30,541 nucleotides of DNA from a virus: positions 1-30,541 of the IMG/VR virus record IMGVR_UViG_3300030106_001842. One strand, given 5' to 3'. The notes under the pieces are model-generated. The model worked only from the letters and a program-made list of their open reading frames with translations, was not told where the DNA came from and ran no database searches. The translations under genes were made by a program, and so were the position numbers. Of the stretch, positions 1 through 6,608 are shown piece after piece; the first letter of the stretch is position 1, and every line of letters begins with the position of its first letter.

Positions 1-414
1 GAAGATGGTATATACATCAGCTCTTTGAAAGAAGGTCTAAAAACTATTGGTGGTAAAGGTTGTAAAATAGTAGAAGTCACTGAAAATGTGTTATATACGC
101 TTGAGGATGGTAAAATTGTTAACACAAGAAAAATCAAACACAAGCCTATTGAATCTGAAGTTTCTATAAATACTGATTGGAGAAGTTATGGTTCTAGTAA
201 GAGTTACAATAACTATTACAACAACTCACTAAGATACGACAACTATCACTTTGAAGATGATGATGATTTAGACAAAGAATATTTTGACGAAGTTAATGAA
301 CACGCAAACTTTGTTCACGAACTATATTGTACTGATAGATTCACAGAAGAAGAGGCTACAAAATTAATGGAATTGTATAACTATTTAAATACTATGGCTT
401 ATGAGTACTATTAA
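1..414 (+). CDS. Hypothetical acidic protein, 5' end cut by window edge
   Basis: The frame is open from base 1. The first in-window start-like codon is a TTG at 25, with sense codons before it, so the true start is probably outside the window. The visible part is about 137 residues. It begins with a short beta-like segment around KGCKIVEVTENVLYTLEDGK, then has a Tyr/Asn/Ser-rich stretch (SYNNYYNNSLRYDNY) and a strongly acidic patch (FEDDDDLDKEYFDE), and ends in a predicted helix. No catalytic motif is recognised. It overlaps the downstream amidoligase gene by 14 bases, which suggests co-transcription and coupled translation, so it may work with that enzyme, but nothing in the sequence shows how. 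Confidence 0.6.
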   Translation, partial: EDGIYISSLKEGLKTIGGKGCKIVEVTENVLYTLEDGKIVNTRKIKHKPIESEVSINTDWRSYGSSKSYNNYYNNSLRYDNYHFEDDDDLDKEYFDEVNEHANFVHELYCTDRFTEEEATKLMELYNYLNTMAYEYY

Positions 415-1759
415 AGAAGAATTGCAAGAATGTGTATGTGGTGATTGGTTTCCAGCAGATGAGTGTTATGAATTATACAACGGTGGGTTTGTTCACCAAG
501 ATAAAGATGATTATGTAATGCTTAGTAGTGAATGTGACAGTCTTTACATGCATGCTGACGAAGTTATATATTGTGATTGTAATGGGGAGTATTACCCTGA
601 AGATGAGTATTCTGATTTTGAGATTGAGTTTGACAACTATGATGAGGTGTATAGATTCACTGACAATATGCTTTGGGGTTATTATGAAAGAGGCTCAGAA
701 GGTTGGTTTTCTGAAAGAGCTGACTATTCATACTCTAGTAATAATGATGTATATTTTATGACCGAATATGTTGCAGAACGTATGGGTTATATATATTCAG
801 ACGCCAGAGAAGATTGGATACACGAAGATGATTGGGATGAGGATGAAGACGGAGATAGCGGTGCAGAATGGGATAACACTTGGAATGGTTCAAAAGAAAA
901 AAAGCTTCATAAAACCTTTGGTATGCCGTACACCTTTGGTGTAGAGATAGAAACATGCGATGGTTATATGGATTTTAATGCAGATTTGAACCTTAAAGCT
1001 GTACATGATGGTAGTATTAATGGTAAGGAGTATGTTACAGGTTGCCTAAAAGGTAACAGTGGTGTTAATCAACTTCAGGCTATATGTAAAAGGATATCTT
1101 ATTCAGGTTGTACCGTAGACTCTACTTGTGGTATACATGTTCACATAGGTGGCGCTAACTTCAATAGAAGATTTAGTATACTATCTATTATGCTTGGTAG
1201 CATGCTTGAAAATGAAATATTCTCTATGCTACCCAAGTCAAGAAGTAAAAGTAGTTATTGTCTAAAGATACCTAACAAGTTTTATAAATTAAGAACTGTT
1301 AACAAAAGGTTGTATCCAAGGACTCACAAAAGAATGCTTAAACTTCTATCTGAATATGTATACGCAGAAGATTCTAATTTCGATTCTATTAACAACAAGA
1401 AAGGTCACCATCCATACGGTAGGTATTGTTCCTCTAGATATAAATGGTTAAACCTTAACAACTGTAGTTATGAAAAGACTGGTCCTGACACTATAGAATT
1501 TAGGTGTCATAGTGGCTCAAAAGACTTTGAGAAAATCTATAATTGGATTTTGATATGTATGTGCTTTGTAAGGTATGTAGAAAATAATTCAAGACAAATT
1601 ATAGAATCTTACAATGCGTGGATAAATGGACATCGTCCACACGAAGTATCAGGTGGAGTAACTCTGCGTGACATAGTCTCAGAAGGTCTTGGTAAGGACG
1701 GCATGTTCTTATTAGAATATATAGACAAGAGGAAAGACAAGTTCCTTAAGCAGGATTAA
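401..1759 (+). CDS. Glutamine-synthetase-fold amidoligase with Cys-containing acidic N-terminal region
   Basis: The C-terminal two thirds carry signatures of the phage/bacterial COOH-NH2 ligase superfamily (Pfam Amidoligase_2 type). These are FGVEIET at 179-185, a DGS...EYVT segment at 203-213, CGIHVHIG at 243-250 and IEFRCHSG at 365-372. In this family the acidic and His residues of these motifs bind metal and ATP, and the enzyme joins a carboxylate to an amine through an acyl-phosphate. The substrate is unknown; peptides, cell-wall components and gamma-glutamyl compounds have been proposed for relatives. Residues 1-165 are unusual: C11/C13, C22, C45 and C58/C60 suggest a metal-binding ribbon, followed by an Asp/Glu-rich linker. 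The ATG at 401 overlaps the previous gene by 14 bases. A gamma-glutamylcyclotransferase-like gene at 7832 could act on related bonds. The family call is fairly secure; the reaction is inferred. Confidence 0.85.
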   Translation: MSTIKEELQECVCGDWFPADECYELYNGGFVHQDKDDYVMLSSECDSLYMHADEVIYCDCNGEYYPEDEYSDFEIEFDNYDEVYRFTDNMLWGYYERGSEGWFSERADYSYSSNNDVYFMTEYVAERMGYIYSDAREDWIHEDDWDEDEDGDSGAEWDNTWNGSKEKKLHKTFGMPYTFGVEIETCDGYMDFNADLNLKAVHDGSINGKEYVTGCLKGNSGVNQLQAICKRISYSGCTVDSTCGIHVHIGGANFNRRFSILSIMLGSMLENEIFSMLPKSRSKSSYCLKIPNKFYKLRTVNKRLYPRTHKRMLKLLSEYVYAEDSNFDSINNKKGHHPYGRYCSSRYKWLNLNNCSYEKTGPDTIEFRCHSGSKDFEKIYNWILICMCFVRYVENNSRQIIESYNAWINGHRPHEVSGGVTLRDIVSEGLGKDGMFLLEYIDKRKDKFLKQD

Positions 1760-1774
1760 TCGCTGCTCAATTAG

Positions 1775-1849
1775 AAAGGTGTGTGTATAAGTTATATGTC
1801 CGTAACTTAGTCACTTTAAAGAGTTCGGTGGCACACACCTTTTTATAAT
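1775..1849 (+). terminator. Branched stem-loop with T-rich tail; candidate terminator or structured RNA
   Basis: AAAGGTGTGTG at 1775-1785 pairs perfectly with CACACACCTTT at 1832-1842, an 11-bp stem followed by a T run. Inside the 46-base loop a second perfect 7-bp hairpin forms (TAAGTTA 1788-1794 with TAACTTA 1803-1809), and a weaker third arm is possible around 1812-1830. The position 15 bases after the amidoligase stop, plus the T-rich tail, fits a terminator. The three-way-junction layout is more elaborate than a simple terminator, so it could be a small RNA or a processed leader. Confidence 0.5.
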
Positions 1850-1924
1850 TTATTTTGTTGTTCACTATCATATGTTAAAAACTTTATTTTATTATTAACA
1901 ATTATTTACTTAAATTTACAAACC

Positions 1925-2161
1925 ATGAAAAATATTATACTAGTATGTATTGTATTAGTAGGCGTGTGTCTATTAATATCTTTGACTAAACTTGGTCAAA
2001 AATCTCTTCTTGTAGAATCATTACAGGAACAAAATAACAATCAAAAATTATTTATAGAACGTTTACATGAATCTATTGAATATAACTATGCACAACAACT
2101 TGAGTTAGAAATTATGGACTTAGGCGCTCAGTTAGATTCAATGAAATTAAAATATGATTAG
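1925..2161 (+). CDS. Small membrane-anchored coiled-coil protein
   Basis: Residues 3-20 form one strongly hydrophobic segment (NIILVCIVLVGVCLLISL) after a short positively charged start, so an inner-membrane anchor with the rest in the periplasm or cytoplasm is likely. The remainder is rich in Glu, Gln and Leu (LVESLQEQNNNQKLFIERL) and should form a coiled coil. It is the first gene after the structured element at 1775-1849 and is followed within 2 bases by another small gene. A TAAATTTA sequence at 1911-1918 just before the ATG resembles the Bacteroidota -7 promoter box. No family is recognised. Candidate roles are a membrane tether for the replication machinery or a host-modifying protein; neither can be shown. 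Confidence 0.65.
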   Translation: MKNIILVCIVLVGVCLLISLTKLGQKSLLVESLQEQNNNQKLFIERLHESIEYNYAQQLELEIMDLGAQLDSMKLKYD

Positions 2162-2163
2162 TT

Positions 2164-2355
2164 ATGGAAAAAGAAAATAAAAATTATTCAGTATCAATAT
2201 GGGATATTCAATTCTATATGGTAGATGAAGATGGTAACGAAAAATTAGATAAAAATGGGAAAATACAAAAATATGAATTAAAACCCATGAAGTTTAAACC
2301 ATTAGAATATCTATGCGAAGATTTAACAGAAGATGAATTAATTAAACTTAAATAA
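2164..2355 (+). CDS. Small hypothetical protein in replication operon
   Basis: This 63-residue protein is charged and soluble-looking. It has an Asp/Asn/Gly turn-rich centre (VDEDGNEKLDKNGK) and an acidic helical end (LCEDLTEDELIKLK). The central D-x-D-G-N-E and K-N-G-K pattern looks like two short beta hairpins; it is loosely like an EF-hand loop but lacks the flanking helices, so calcium binding is not claimed. It starts 2 bases after the previous stop and ends 8 bases before the helicase-loader-like gene, so it belongs to the same transcription unit. No homologue family is recognised. Confidence 0.6.
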   Translation: MEKENKNYSVSIWDIQFYMVDEDGNEKLDKNGKIQKYELKPMKFKPLEYLCEDLTEDELIKLK

Positions 2356-2363
2356 ATAAAATT

Positions 2364-2669
2364 ATGGAAAAATTATTTGATTATTTCTGGAAAAAATACC
2401 CCAAGAAGGTGGGTAAAAAACAATGCAAAGAGTATTGGAAAAAGCTAAAACCTTCTCCTGAATTATATACTATTATGATGGTTGCTTTAGACAAGCAAAA
2501 GAAATATAAGGATATATGTAATACAAATAATGTTTTTTGTCCTGAATTTCCTCACCCTATTAGATGGCTTAAACACGAAAGATGGGAAGATGAGGTTCCA
2601 AGTATAAAAGAAACATTAAACAATTCAGTATATGTTAAACCTAAATACAAAAATTATGATGAAAGATAA
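2364..2669 (+). CDS. Helicase-loader-like replication protein domain (stand-alone)
   Basis: The 101-residue product contains the pattern found at the C-terminus of many phage and plasmid replication proteins. There is FDYFWKKYPKKVGKK near residues 5-19, a Trp-Lys-Lys-Leu segment (YWKKLKPSPEL, 24-34), a central helix with DKQKKY, and EFPHPIRWLKHERWEDE near residues 61-77. In larger proteins this domain follows a DNA-binding winged helix and is linked to bringing the replicative helicase to the origin. Here it stands alone with no DNA-binding half, and the DnaB gene follows after one short gene. The A-rich leader AAATAAAATT precedes its ATG. The domain recognition is from memory of the conserved pattern; the loader role is inferred from that and from the neighbourhood. 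Confidence 0.65.
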   Translation: MEKLFDYFWKKYPKKVGKKQCKEYWKKLKPSPELYTIMMVALDKQKKYKDICNTNNVFCPEFPHPIRWLKHERWEDEVPSIKETLNNSVYVKPKYKNYDER

Positions 2670-2853
2670 ATTAGATAAAGCAATAATAGTAAATTCTATA
2701 GAAACTTTTAATGCTATAGAATATTTTGAAAGCTTTAGAATGGAAGAGTTAAAACAAGACGACCAGTTTTATATAAAACATATGATTAAGTACATAAAAT
2801 ATTTAGAGTTCAAAATAAGTATTAAAAATAAAGCTTTGGACTATGAACTCTAA
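2656..2853 (+). CDS. Small hypothetical protein between loader-like and helicase genes
   Basis: The frame is open from an ATG at 2632, but two adjacent ATGs at 2656 and 2659 cut the overlap with the previous gene to 14 bases or fewer and start directly with the charged sequence MMKDKLDKAIIV. The 2656 start is therefore preferred. The product of about 65 residues is predicted to be almost all helical (EYFESFRMEELKQDDQFY, then MIKYIKYLEFKISIK) and has no recognised motif. Its end overlaps the DnaB start by 11 bases. Wedged between a loader-like protein and the helicase, it may be part of the same loading complex, but that is an inference from position alone. Confidence 0.55.
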   Translation: MMKDKLDKAIIVNSIETFNAIEYFESFRMEELKQDDQFYIKHMIKYIKYLEFKISIKNKALDYEL

Positions 2854-4144
2854 CAGATTAGAATTAGAAAGGATATTGCTTGGTAAGTTAATCAACAATC
2901 CAGAAAATTATTATAACAATCACTCTTTGTTAAGTCACTCACTATTTGAGAACTCTGACCACATAAAATTATTTAAGTTGTTAGACAAACAATACCAAGA
3001 TAATGGTAAAATAGATTTAACAGATTTTTATATGTCCTTTTCAAATACATCAATAGCCATTGAAGTTGCACAAAAATGCACAGAAATGGCTTATGATGGT
3101 TCTACTTGTCAGTCTATCATATTGGTACTCAATCAGTTAAGTAGAAAGAAAGAACTTAAAATGATTTGTATGCAAACTATAGATAAAATAGATAATGATG
3201 AAGATTTATTTGATACAGTAGACTATATAGAACAAAATGTTCATAAGATAGGTAGTGTTGATAATAATGAATTATTTTCTATTGGTGAGCAAATGCCCAG
3301 TATGCTTAAGAATTTAGAAAAAAATATGAATTCTAGTGGCATGACAGGTATACCTAGTGGCTTTGAATCTATTGATAAGTTTACAAGTGGTTGGCAAAAA
3401 CAAGATTTAGTTATAATTGGCGGTGCTTCATCTATGGGTAAAACCAGTTTTGCTTTAAATGTAGCTGTTAATGCCGCTCACATAGGGCATTCTGTTGTTA
3501 TATTTTCTTATGAAATGTCTGTTAATCAAATGCTTATGCGTATGATAAGTGGTGACACTAATATTAATAACAAGCATTTACTTAAAGGTACTATATATGA
3601 AGATGAGTTAGTTAAAATACACCAAAGTGTAGGTGATTTTGAAAAACTTAATATGTATATAGATGAATGTAGAAACACATCATTAAAATATTTACTAAAC
3701 AGAATAAGACAATATGTTGTTGCAAAGAAAGTTGAAATGGTCGTTGTAGACTATCTTCAATTAATATCTTATAGTATGCGCGGTAGGACAAGAGAACAGG
3801 AAGTATCTCAAGTTGCTAGGGCATTAAAGAATATAGCTAAGGAATTAGATATAACTGTAGTAGCTTTATCTCAACTATCTAGAAATGTTAGTAAAAGAGA
3901 AACAGGTAGACCAACTCTAGCGGACCTAAGAGAATCAGGCGAAATAGAACAAGCTGCAGATGTTGTAGCATTTGTTTATAGACCTGAATATTATGGACTT
4001 AAGACTGATGACAATGGCAATAGTATAGAGGGTATGGCTGAGATAATATTTGCTAAAGGTAGAAATATTGGTATTGGTAGTAAGTACTTAAGATTCATAG
4101 ACTATCTAACTAAGTTTGAAGAGTTGTCAACATTCAACACTTAA
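2843..4144 (+). CDS. dnaB: Replicative DNA helicase, DnaB family
   Basis: This is a complete DnaB-type hexameric helicase of 433 residues, close to the family's usual length. Residues 1-110 form the helical N-terminal domain (starting LERILLGKLINNPE), followed by a linker and the RecA-like motor. Walker A is GGASSMGKTS at 193-202 and Walker B is VVVDYLQL at 300-307. The SQLSR segment at 343-347 and DLRESGEIEQAADVV at 361-375 are the usual family motifs, and FAKGRNIGIG at 403-412 matches the arginine-finger/DNA-binding end. It unwinds the fork for phage replication. It overlaps the preceding small gene by 11 bases and is preceded by the loader-like gene at 2364. No intein or frameshift is visible. 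Confidence 0.96.
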   Translation: MNSNRLELERILLGKLINNPENYYNNHSLLSHSLFENSDHIKLFKLLDKQYQDNGKIDLTDFYMSFSNTSIAIEVAQKCTEMAYDGSTCQSIILVLNQLSRKKELKMICMQTIDKIDNDEDLFDTVDYIEQNVHKIGSVDNNELFSIGEQMPSMLKNLEKNMNSSGMTGIPSGFESIDKFTSGWQKQDLVIIGGASSMGKTSFALNVAVNAAHIGHSVVIFSYEMSVNQMLMRMISGDTNINNKHLLKGTIYEDELVKIHQSVGDFEKLNMYIDECRNTSLKYLLNRIRQYVVAKKVEMVVVDYLQLISYSMRGRTREQEVSQVARALKNIAKELDITVVALSQLSRNVSKRETGRPTLADLRESGEIEQAADVVAFVYRPEYYGLKTDDNGNSIEGMAEIIFAKGRNIGIGSKYLRFIDYLTKFEELSTFNT

Positions 4145-4172
4145 TAACTTCTAAATTATTTTGTTTTTTTCT

Positions 4173-4203
4173 TTTGTATATTTGTATTTATTTAGTAGAT
4201 TTG
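4173..4203 (+). promoter_or_regulatory. Candidate Bacteroidota-type promoter upstream of the HU-like gene
   Basis: TTTG at 4173-4176 is followed after 19 bases by TAGATTTG at 4196-4203, an exact match to the Bacteroidota -33 TTTG / -7 TAnnTTTG promoter pattern with the usual spacing. A second TAnnTTTG match (TATATTTG, 4177-4184) overlaps it. The 66-base gap between the DnaB stop and the next ATG is one of only two sizeable gaps in this block. The -7 box ends only 7 bases before the ATG at 4211, so the transcript would have little or no leader. Confidence 0.45.
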
Positions 4204-4210
4204 TACAACT

Positions 4211-4435
4211 ATGATTAGGTTTGACGACACAGCAAAAAGGTTATCTAAAAAGTTGAAAATTAGTAAAGAACTTGTAAAGAAAGTTCTTAACAAAACTTTT
4301 GATGAAATAGAAAACAATCTTAAACGTGATAAAAATTTTATGTTTAAGGGTTATGCTAAATTTGTCAAGTCTAAGCAAAAGAAAAAACCGATTACAAAAA
4401 ACGAATTATTTAATTTAAAAACGAAAGACAAATGA
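4211..4435 (+). CDS. HU/IHF-like DNA-binding protein, short form
   Basis: The 74-residue product matches the start of HU-family proteins. Two helices (TAKRLSKKLKISKELVKKVL, then FDEIENNLKRDKNF) lead into MFKGYAKFVKSKQKKK, which lines up with the HU beta strand that usually reads ...GFGTFEVRER.... The long DNA-embracing arm and the C-terminal helix of full-length HU (about 90 residues) are missing or replaced by a basic tail. A homodimer that binds or bends DNA at the origin or in recombination would be expected, though without the arm it may bind differently. It has its own candidate promoter and its ATG-TGA overlaps the next gene by 4 bases, so the recombination genes may be co-expressed with it. 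Confidence 0.6.
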   Translation: MIRFDDTAKRLSKKLKISKELVKKVLNKTFDEIENNLKRDKNFMFKGYAKFVKSKQKKKPITKNELFNLKTKDK

Positions 4436-5067
4436 AACCGAATATAATTATTGTTGGACCATCAGGTTCAGGTAAATCTAGTTCAATACGAAATTTACAA
4501 CCAGAAAGAACAGCTGTTATTAATACTGAAAGAAAACAGTTACCGTTCAGGAACGCAAAAGAATTTATGAATGTTCCAATTAAAAGCGTGGCAGAGTTTC
4601 ACGCAGCTTTAGATAAAGCTATGTCAAGTGATAAAGTAGATACTATAATCGTAGAATCTTTTACCTCTCTTATAGAAATCATATTTAGAGAAGCTGATGT
4701 AAGATACAAAGGCTTTGATGTATGGAGTTATTACAACAAAGAGATAGATAAGATACTTGATAAGTCTAAAAACTCTAATAAGTATGTTGTATTTACTGCT
4801 ATAGATAGCGTGTATGATGGGGATAATGGTGTTGAAGAGCGTTATGTTGCAGTAGATGGTAATAGATGGAAGAAAAGAGTTGAGAAAGAGTTTGTAGTGT
4901 GCTTGTTTACTGATACAAGAAAAACAGATAATGAAGTAAGCTACAGATTTAGAACAAACACTACGGGTAGAGATTCTGCAAAGAGTCCTATGGGTATGTT
5001 TGATAGTTTGCACATAGATAACTGTTTAAAAACTGTTATAGATAAGTGTGAAGAATATTATAAATAA
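4432..5067 (+). CDS. Sak4-like RecA-core ATPase (AAA_24 type), recombination
   Basis: This is a P-loop NTPase of 211 residues with Walker A GPSGSGKSS at 9-17 and a hydrophobic strand ending TIIVES at 71-76 as Walker B. Length, motif order and the later segments (DSVYDGDN, VDGNRWKKRVEKEFVV) fit the phage nucleotide-binding family that includes Sak4, a stripped-down RecA core promoting single-strand annealing. Sak4-type proteins are usually encoded beside a dedicated SSB, and the next gene here ends like an SSB. It overlaps the HU-like gene by 4 bases. The likely role is recombination-dependent replication or break repair together with the nuclease at 6810. The ATPase fold is secure; the Sak4 assignment is good but rests on pattern and context. 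Confidence 0.75.
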   Translation: MKPNIIIVGPSGSGKSSSIRNLQPERTAVINTERKQLPFRNAKEFMNVPIKSVAEFHAALDKAMSSDKVDTIIVESFTSLIEIIFREADVRYKGFDVWSYYNKEIDKILDKSKNSNKYVVFTAIDSVYDGDNGVEERYVAVDGNRWKKRVEKEFVVCLFTDTRKTDNEVSYRFRTNTTGRDSAKSPMGMFDSLHIDNCLKTVIDKCEEYYK

Positions 5068-5088
5068 GTTTAACTAAAATCGAATAAA

Positions 5089-5637
5089 ATGTTTCCCAAA
5101 TTGAATGAAACCAAATTAAAGACTCCTGATACTAAGTCAGATTACTTAGGACCAGGAGCGCACACAGTAGAAATTAGAAAGTTTAAAACTAGTGATGAGG
5201 TACCAGGGTATCAAAGTACACCATATACAGAATTTATGGTGGGTAATGATTCAGGTATTGCATTTCTAAAGTTCACAGGTGTAGATAACTATACTAGTGA
5301 GGCAGCTGCAAGAGTTAGAACAGAGATATTTAAATCTTTCCTAACGGCAGCAGGTTGTATAAATTTCACAGACCCACATATTGCTTGTAATTCTATATTA
5401 AACAATAAGGTTGAAGTGTGTTTAGCAAAAAGGGAGTATTGGACTACAGACAAAGATACCAATAAGCCAGAAATAAAATCAAGGGTAGAATACAAATTTG
5501 CCAGTCCTCACGGAAGAAAGATAACTTTCAAGGATAGTTACAACAAACCTATGTCAGCTGAAGAAAGAGCTAGATATGATGATGCTGTAAATCTTTCAAG
5601 TGTAGGGGGTGGTGATGATGTAGAAGTACCATTTTAA
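5089..5637 (+). CDS. Single-stranded-DNA-binding-like protein with acidic SSB tip
   Basis: The 182-residue product ends in GGGDDVEVPF. That is an acidic tail with a hydrophobic-Pro-Phe tip, the hallmark by which bacterial SSB proteins recruit partners (compare the DDDIPF end). The body is beta-rich with Lys/Arg and aromatic residues (YTEFMVGNDSGIAFLKF, RVEYKFASPHGRKITF), compatible with an OB fold, but no classical SSB sequence signature is visible. Its place directly after the Sak4-like ATPase supports a recombination SSB. It would coat single strands during replication and recombination and stimulate annealing. It could instead be a non-OB protein that has acquired an SSB-like tip. Confidence 0.6.
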   Translation: MFPKLNETKLKTPDTKSDYLGPGAHTVEIRKFKTSDEVPGYQSTPYTEFMVGNDSGIAFLKFTGVDNYTSEAAARVRTEIFKSFLTAAGCINFTDPHIACNSILNNKVEVCLAKREYWTTDKDTNKPEIKSRVEYKFASPHGRKITFKDSYNKPMSAEERARYDDAVNLSSVGGGDDVEVPF

Positions 5638-5647
5638 AATTTAAGAT

Positions 5648-5818
5648 ATGAAATTAGTAAATTATTTTACCTCAAATGCAAGACAATTAGATAAGTTCAA
5701 GTTAGAATTTAGAATGTTAGGATTTACTTTTATAGAATTAAAGTTTGATGTATCACGAAAGTGTTTCAAATTTGTTCTATTAAATGTAGGAATAGCAACT
5801 AAAAATTGTGTTTGTTAA
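5648..5818 (+). CDS. Small hypothetical protein (56 residues)
   Basis: An ATG at 5648 opens a 56-codon frame ending in TAA at 5816-5818, directly abutting the ATG of the next gene at 5819. The product starts MKLVNYFTSNARQL and ends IATKNCVC, with alternating hydrophobic and basic residues between. The predicted layout is one helix followed by three short strands. It fills an otherwise 181-base gap in a tightly packed operon and begins 10 bases after the SSB-like gene, which is why it is called despite its size. There is a cluster of three cysteines in the last 18 residues. No family is recognised. Confidence 0.5.
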   Translation: MKLVNYFTSNARQLDKFKLEFRMLGFTFIELKFDVSRKCFKFVLLNVGIATKNCVC

Positions 5819-6223
5819 ATGGGTAGTAAGCACTTAGCATATATAAAAAATGGTAAAGTGACTTATCAAAACAAAGAATTGTTTGATGACCACATGCTTA
5901 GTTACGAGGGCAGAACTGTAGTTATTACAGTGGGGGAGCAGAGAAAGAGACGTAGTCTTAATCTCAACTCGTATTATTGGGCAGTGGTCGTCAAGCTTTT
6001 GTCTGAAGAAACAGGATACGACAAAGATGAAATGCATGAGGTGTTAAAATCTATGTTTCTTAGAACAAGATATCAAATAAAGGGAGTGTGGGTAGACAGC
6101 ACTAAATCAACAACCAAGCTATCTCACAAAGAAATGAATGAGTTTATAGAAGAGGTTAAACGATTTGCGTCTACAACATTAGGTTTATATATACCAGACC
6201 CAAACGAAGTTGATTATGAATAG
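5819..6223 (+). CDS. NinB-like recombination protein
   Basis: The 134-residue product resembles lambda NinB (Orf). It has a VVITVGEQRKRRSLNLNSYYW segment corresponding to NinB's strand plus R-S-L-x-x-N-x-x-x-W motif, then a helix and a loop, and STTKLSHKEMNEFIEEVKRF corresponding to NinB's C-terminal S-T-S/T-x-x-x-x-x-E-x-x-E helix. NinB proteins bind single-stranded DNA and can replace RecFOR in phage recombination. It sits between SSB-like and RusA-like genes, the same company NinB keeps in lambdoid phages, and overlaps the next gene by 8 bases. The identification is by motif spacing only; overall identity appears low. Confidence 0.6.
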   Translation: MGSKHLAYIKNGKVTYQNKELFDDHMLSYEGRTVVITVGEQRKRRSLNLNSYYWAVVVKLLSEETGYDKDEMHEVLKSMFLRTRYQIKGVWVDSTKSTTKLSHKEMNEFIEEVKRFASTTLGLYIPDPNEVDYE

Positions 6224-6608
6224 TTTTTTTATACTAGGTAATGTTCCATCAAGTAAGAATGGAAAAAGGTGGACAGGAAAGTATCTTATACACAGTAAGA
6301 CTACTATGAGATATATAAAAGAAACCAAAGATGATTACCTAAGACTAAGAAAAGCATTTACAACTGAGTTAAAAAAGTATGAACCCCCTTATATAATATC
6401 ATTTAAGTTTATAAGAAACAGTAAAAGAAAGTTTGATTATGTCAACCCCTTACAAACAGTGCAAGACCTTATGGTTAAGTATCATTGGATAGAAGATGAC
6501 AACGCAACATTCTTATTACCTGTATTTGAACCCTATGAATATAATAAAGTTAAACCAGGTGTATTAATCACCATAAAACCGAATAACAATGACAAAGAGA
6601 AGAAGTAA
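6216..6608 (+). CDS. RusA-like Holliday junction resolvase
   Basis: The product begins with GNVPSSKNGKRW and carries the RusA pattern near its centre: a strand, RKFDYVNPLQTVQDLMV at 71-87, then HWIEDDNATF at 90-99. D74, D84 and D94/D95 are the likely metal-binding acids, as in RusA's R-x-D-x-D-N...D...ED-D layout. RusA dimers resolve four-way junctions left by recombination, which suits the neighbouring NinB-like, Sak4-like and nuclease genes. The ATG at 6216 overlaps the previous stop by 8 bases and starts right at the conserved N-terminal strand. An in-frame TTG at 6210 adds two residues but is less likely. Length (130 residues) is normal for RusA (about 120). Confidence 0.75.
   Translation: MNSFFILGNVPSSKNGKRWTGKYLIHSKTTMRYIKETKDDYLRLRKAFTTELKKYEPPYIISFKFIRNSKRKFDYVNPLQTVQDLMVKYHWIEDDNATFLLPVFEPYEYNKVKPGVLITIKPNNNDKEKK

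Noticed and set aside
1775-1842. tRNA-like reading of the branched element
   Set aside because: The outer stem is 11 bp, no anticodon arm of correct size and no T-loop consensus can be placed.
2164-2355. EF-hand calcium site in the 63-residue protein
   Set aside because: The acidic loop has no flanking helices and the ligand spacing is incomplete.
2632-2655. Upstream ATG at 2632 for the gene ending at 2853
   Set aside because: It would give a 38-base overlap; ATGs at 2656/2659 give a shorter overlap and fit neighbouring gene spacing.
4624-5013. 129-codon - strand frame
   Set aside because: Opposite the Sak4-like gene with its Walker B motif; no start context and no family.
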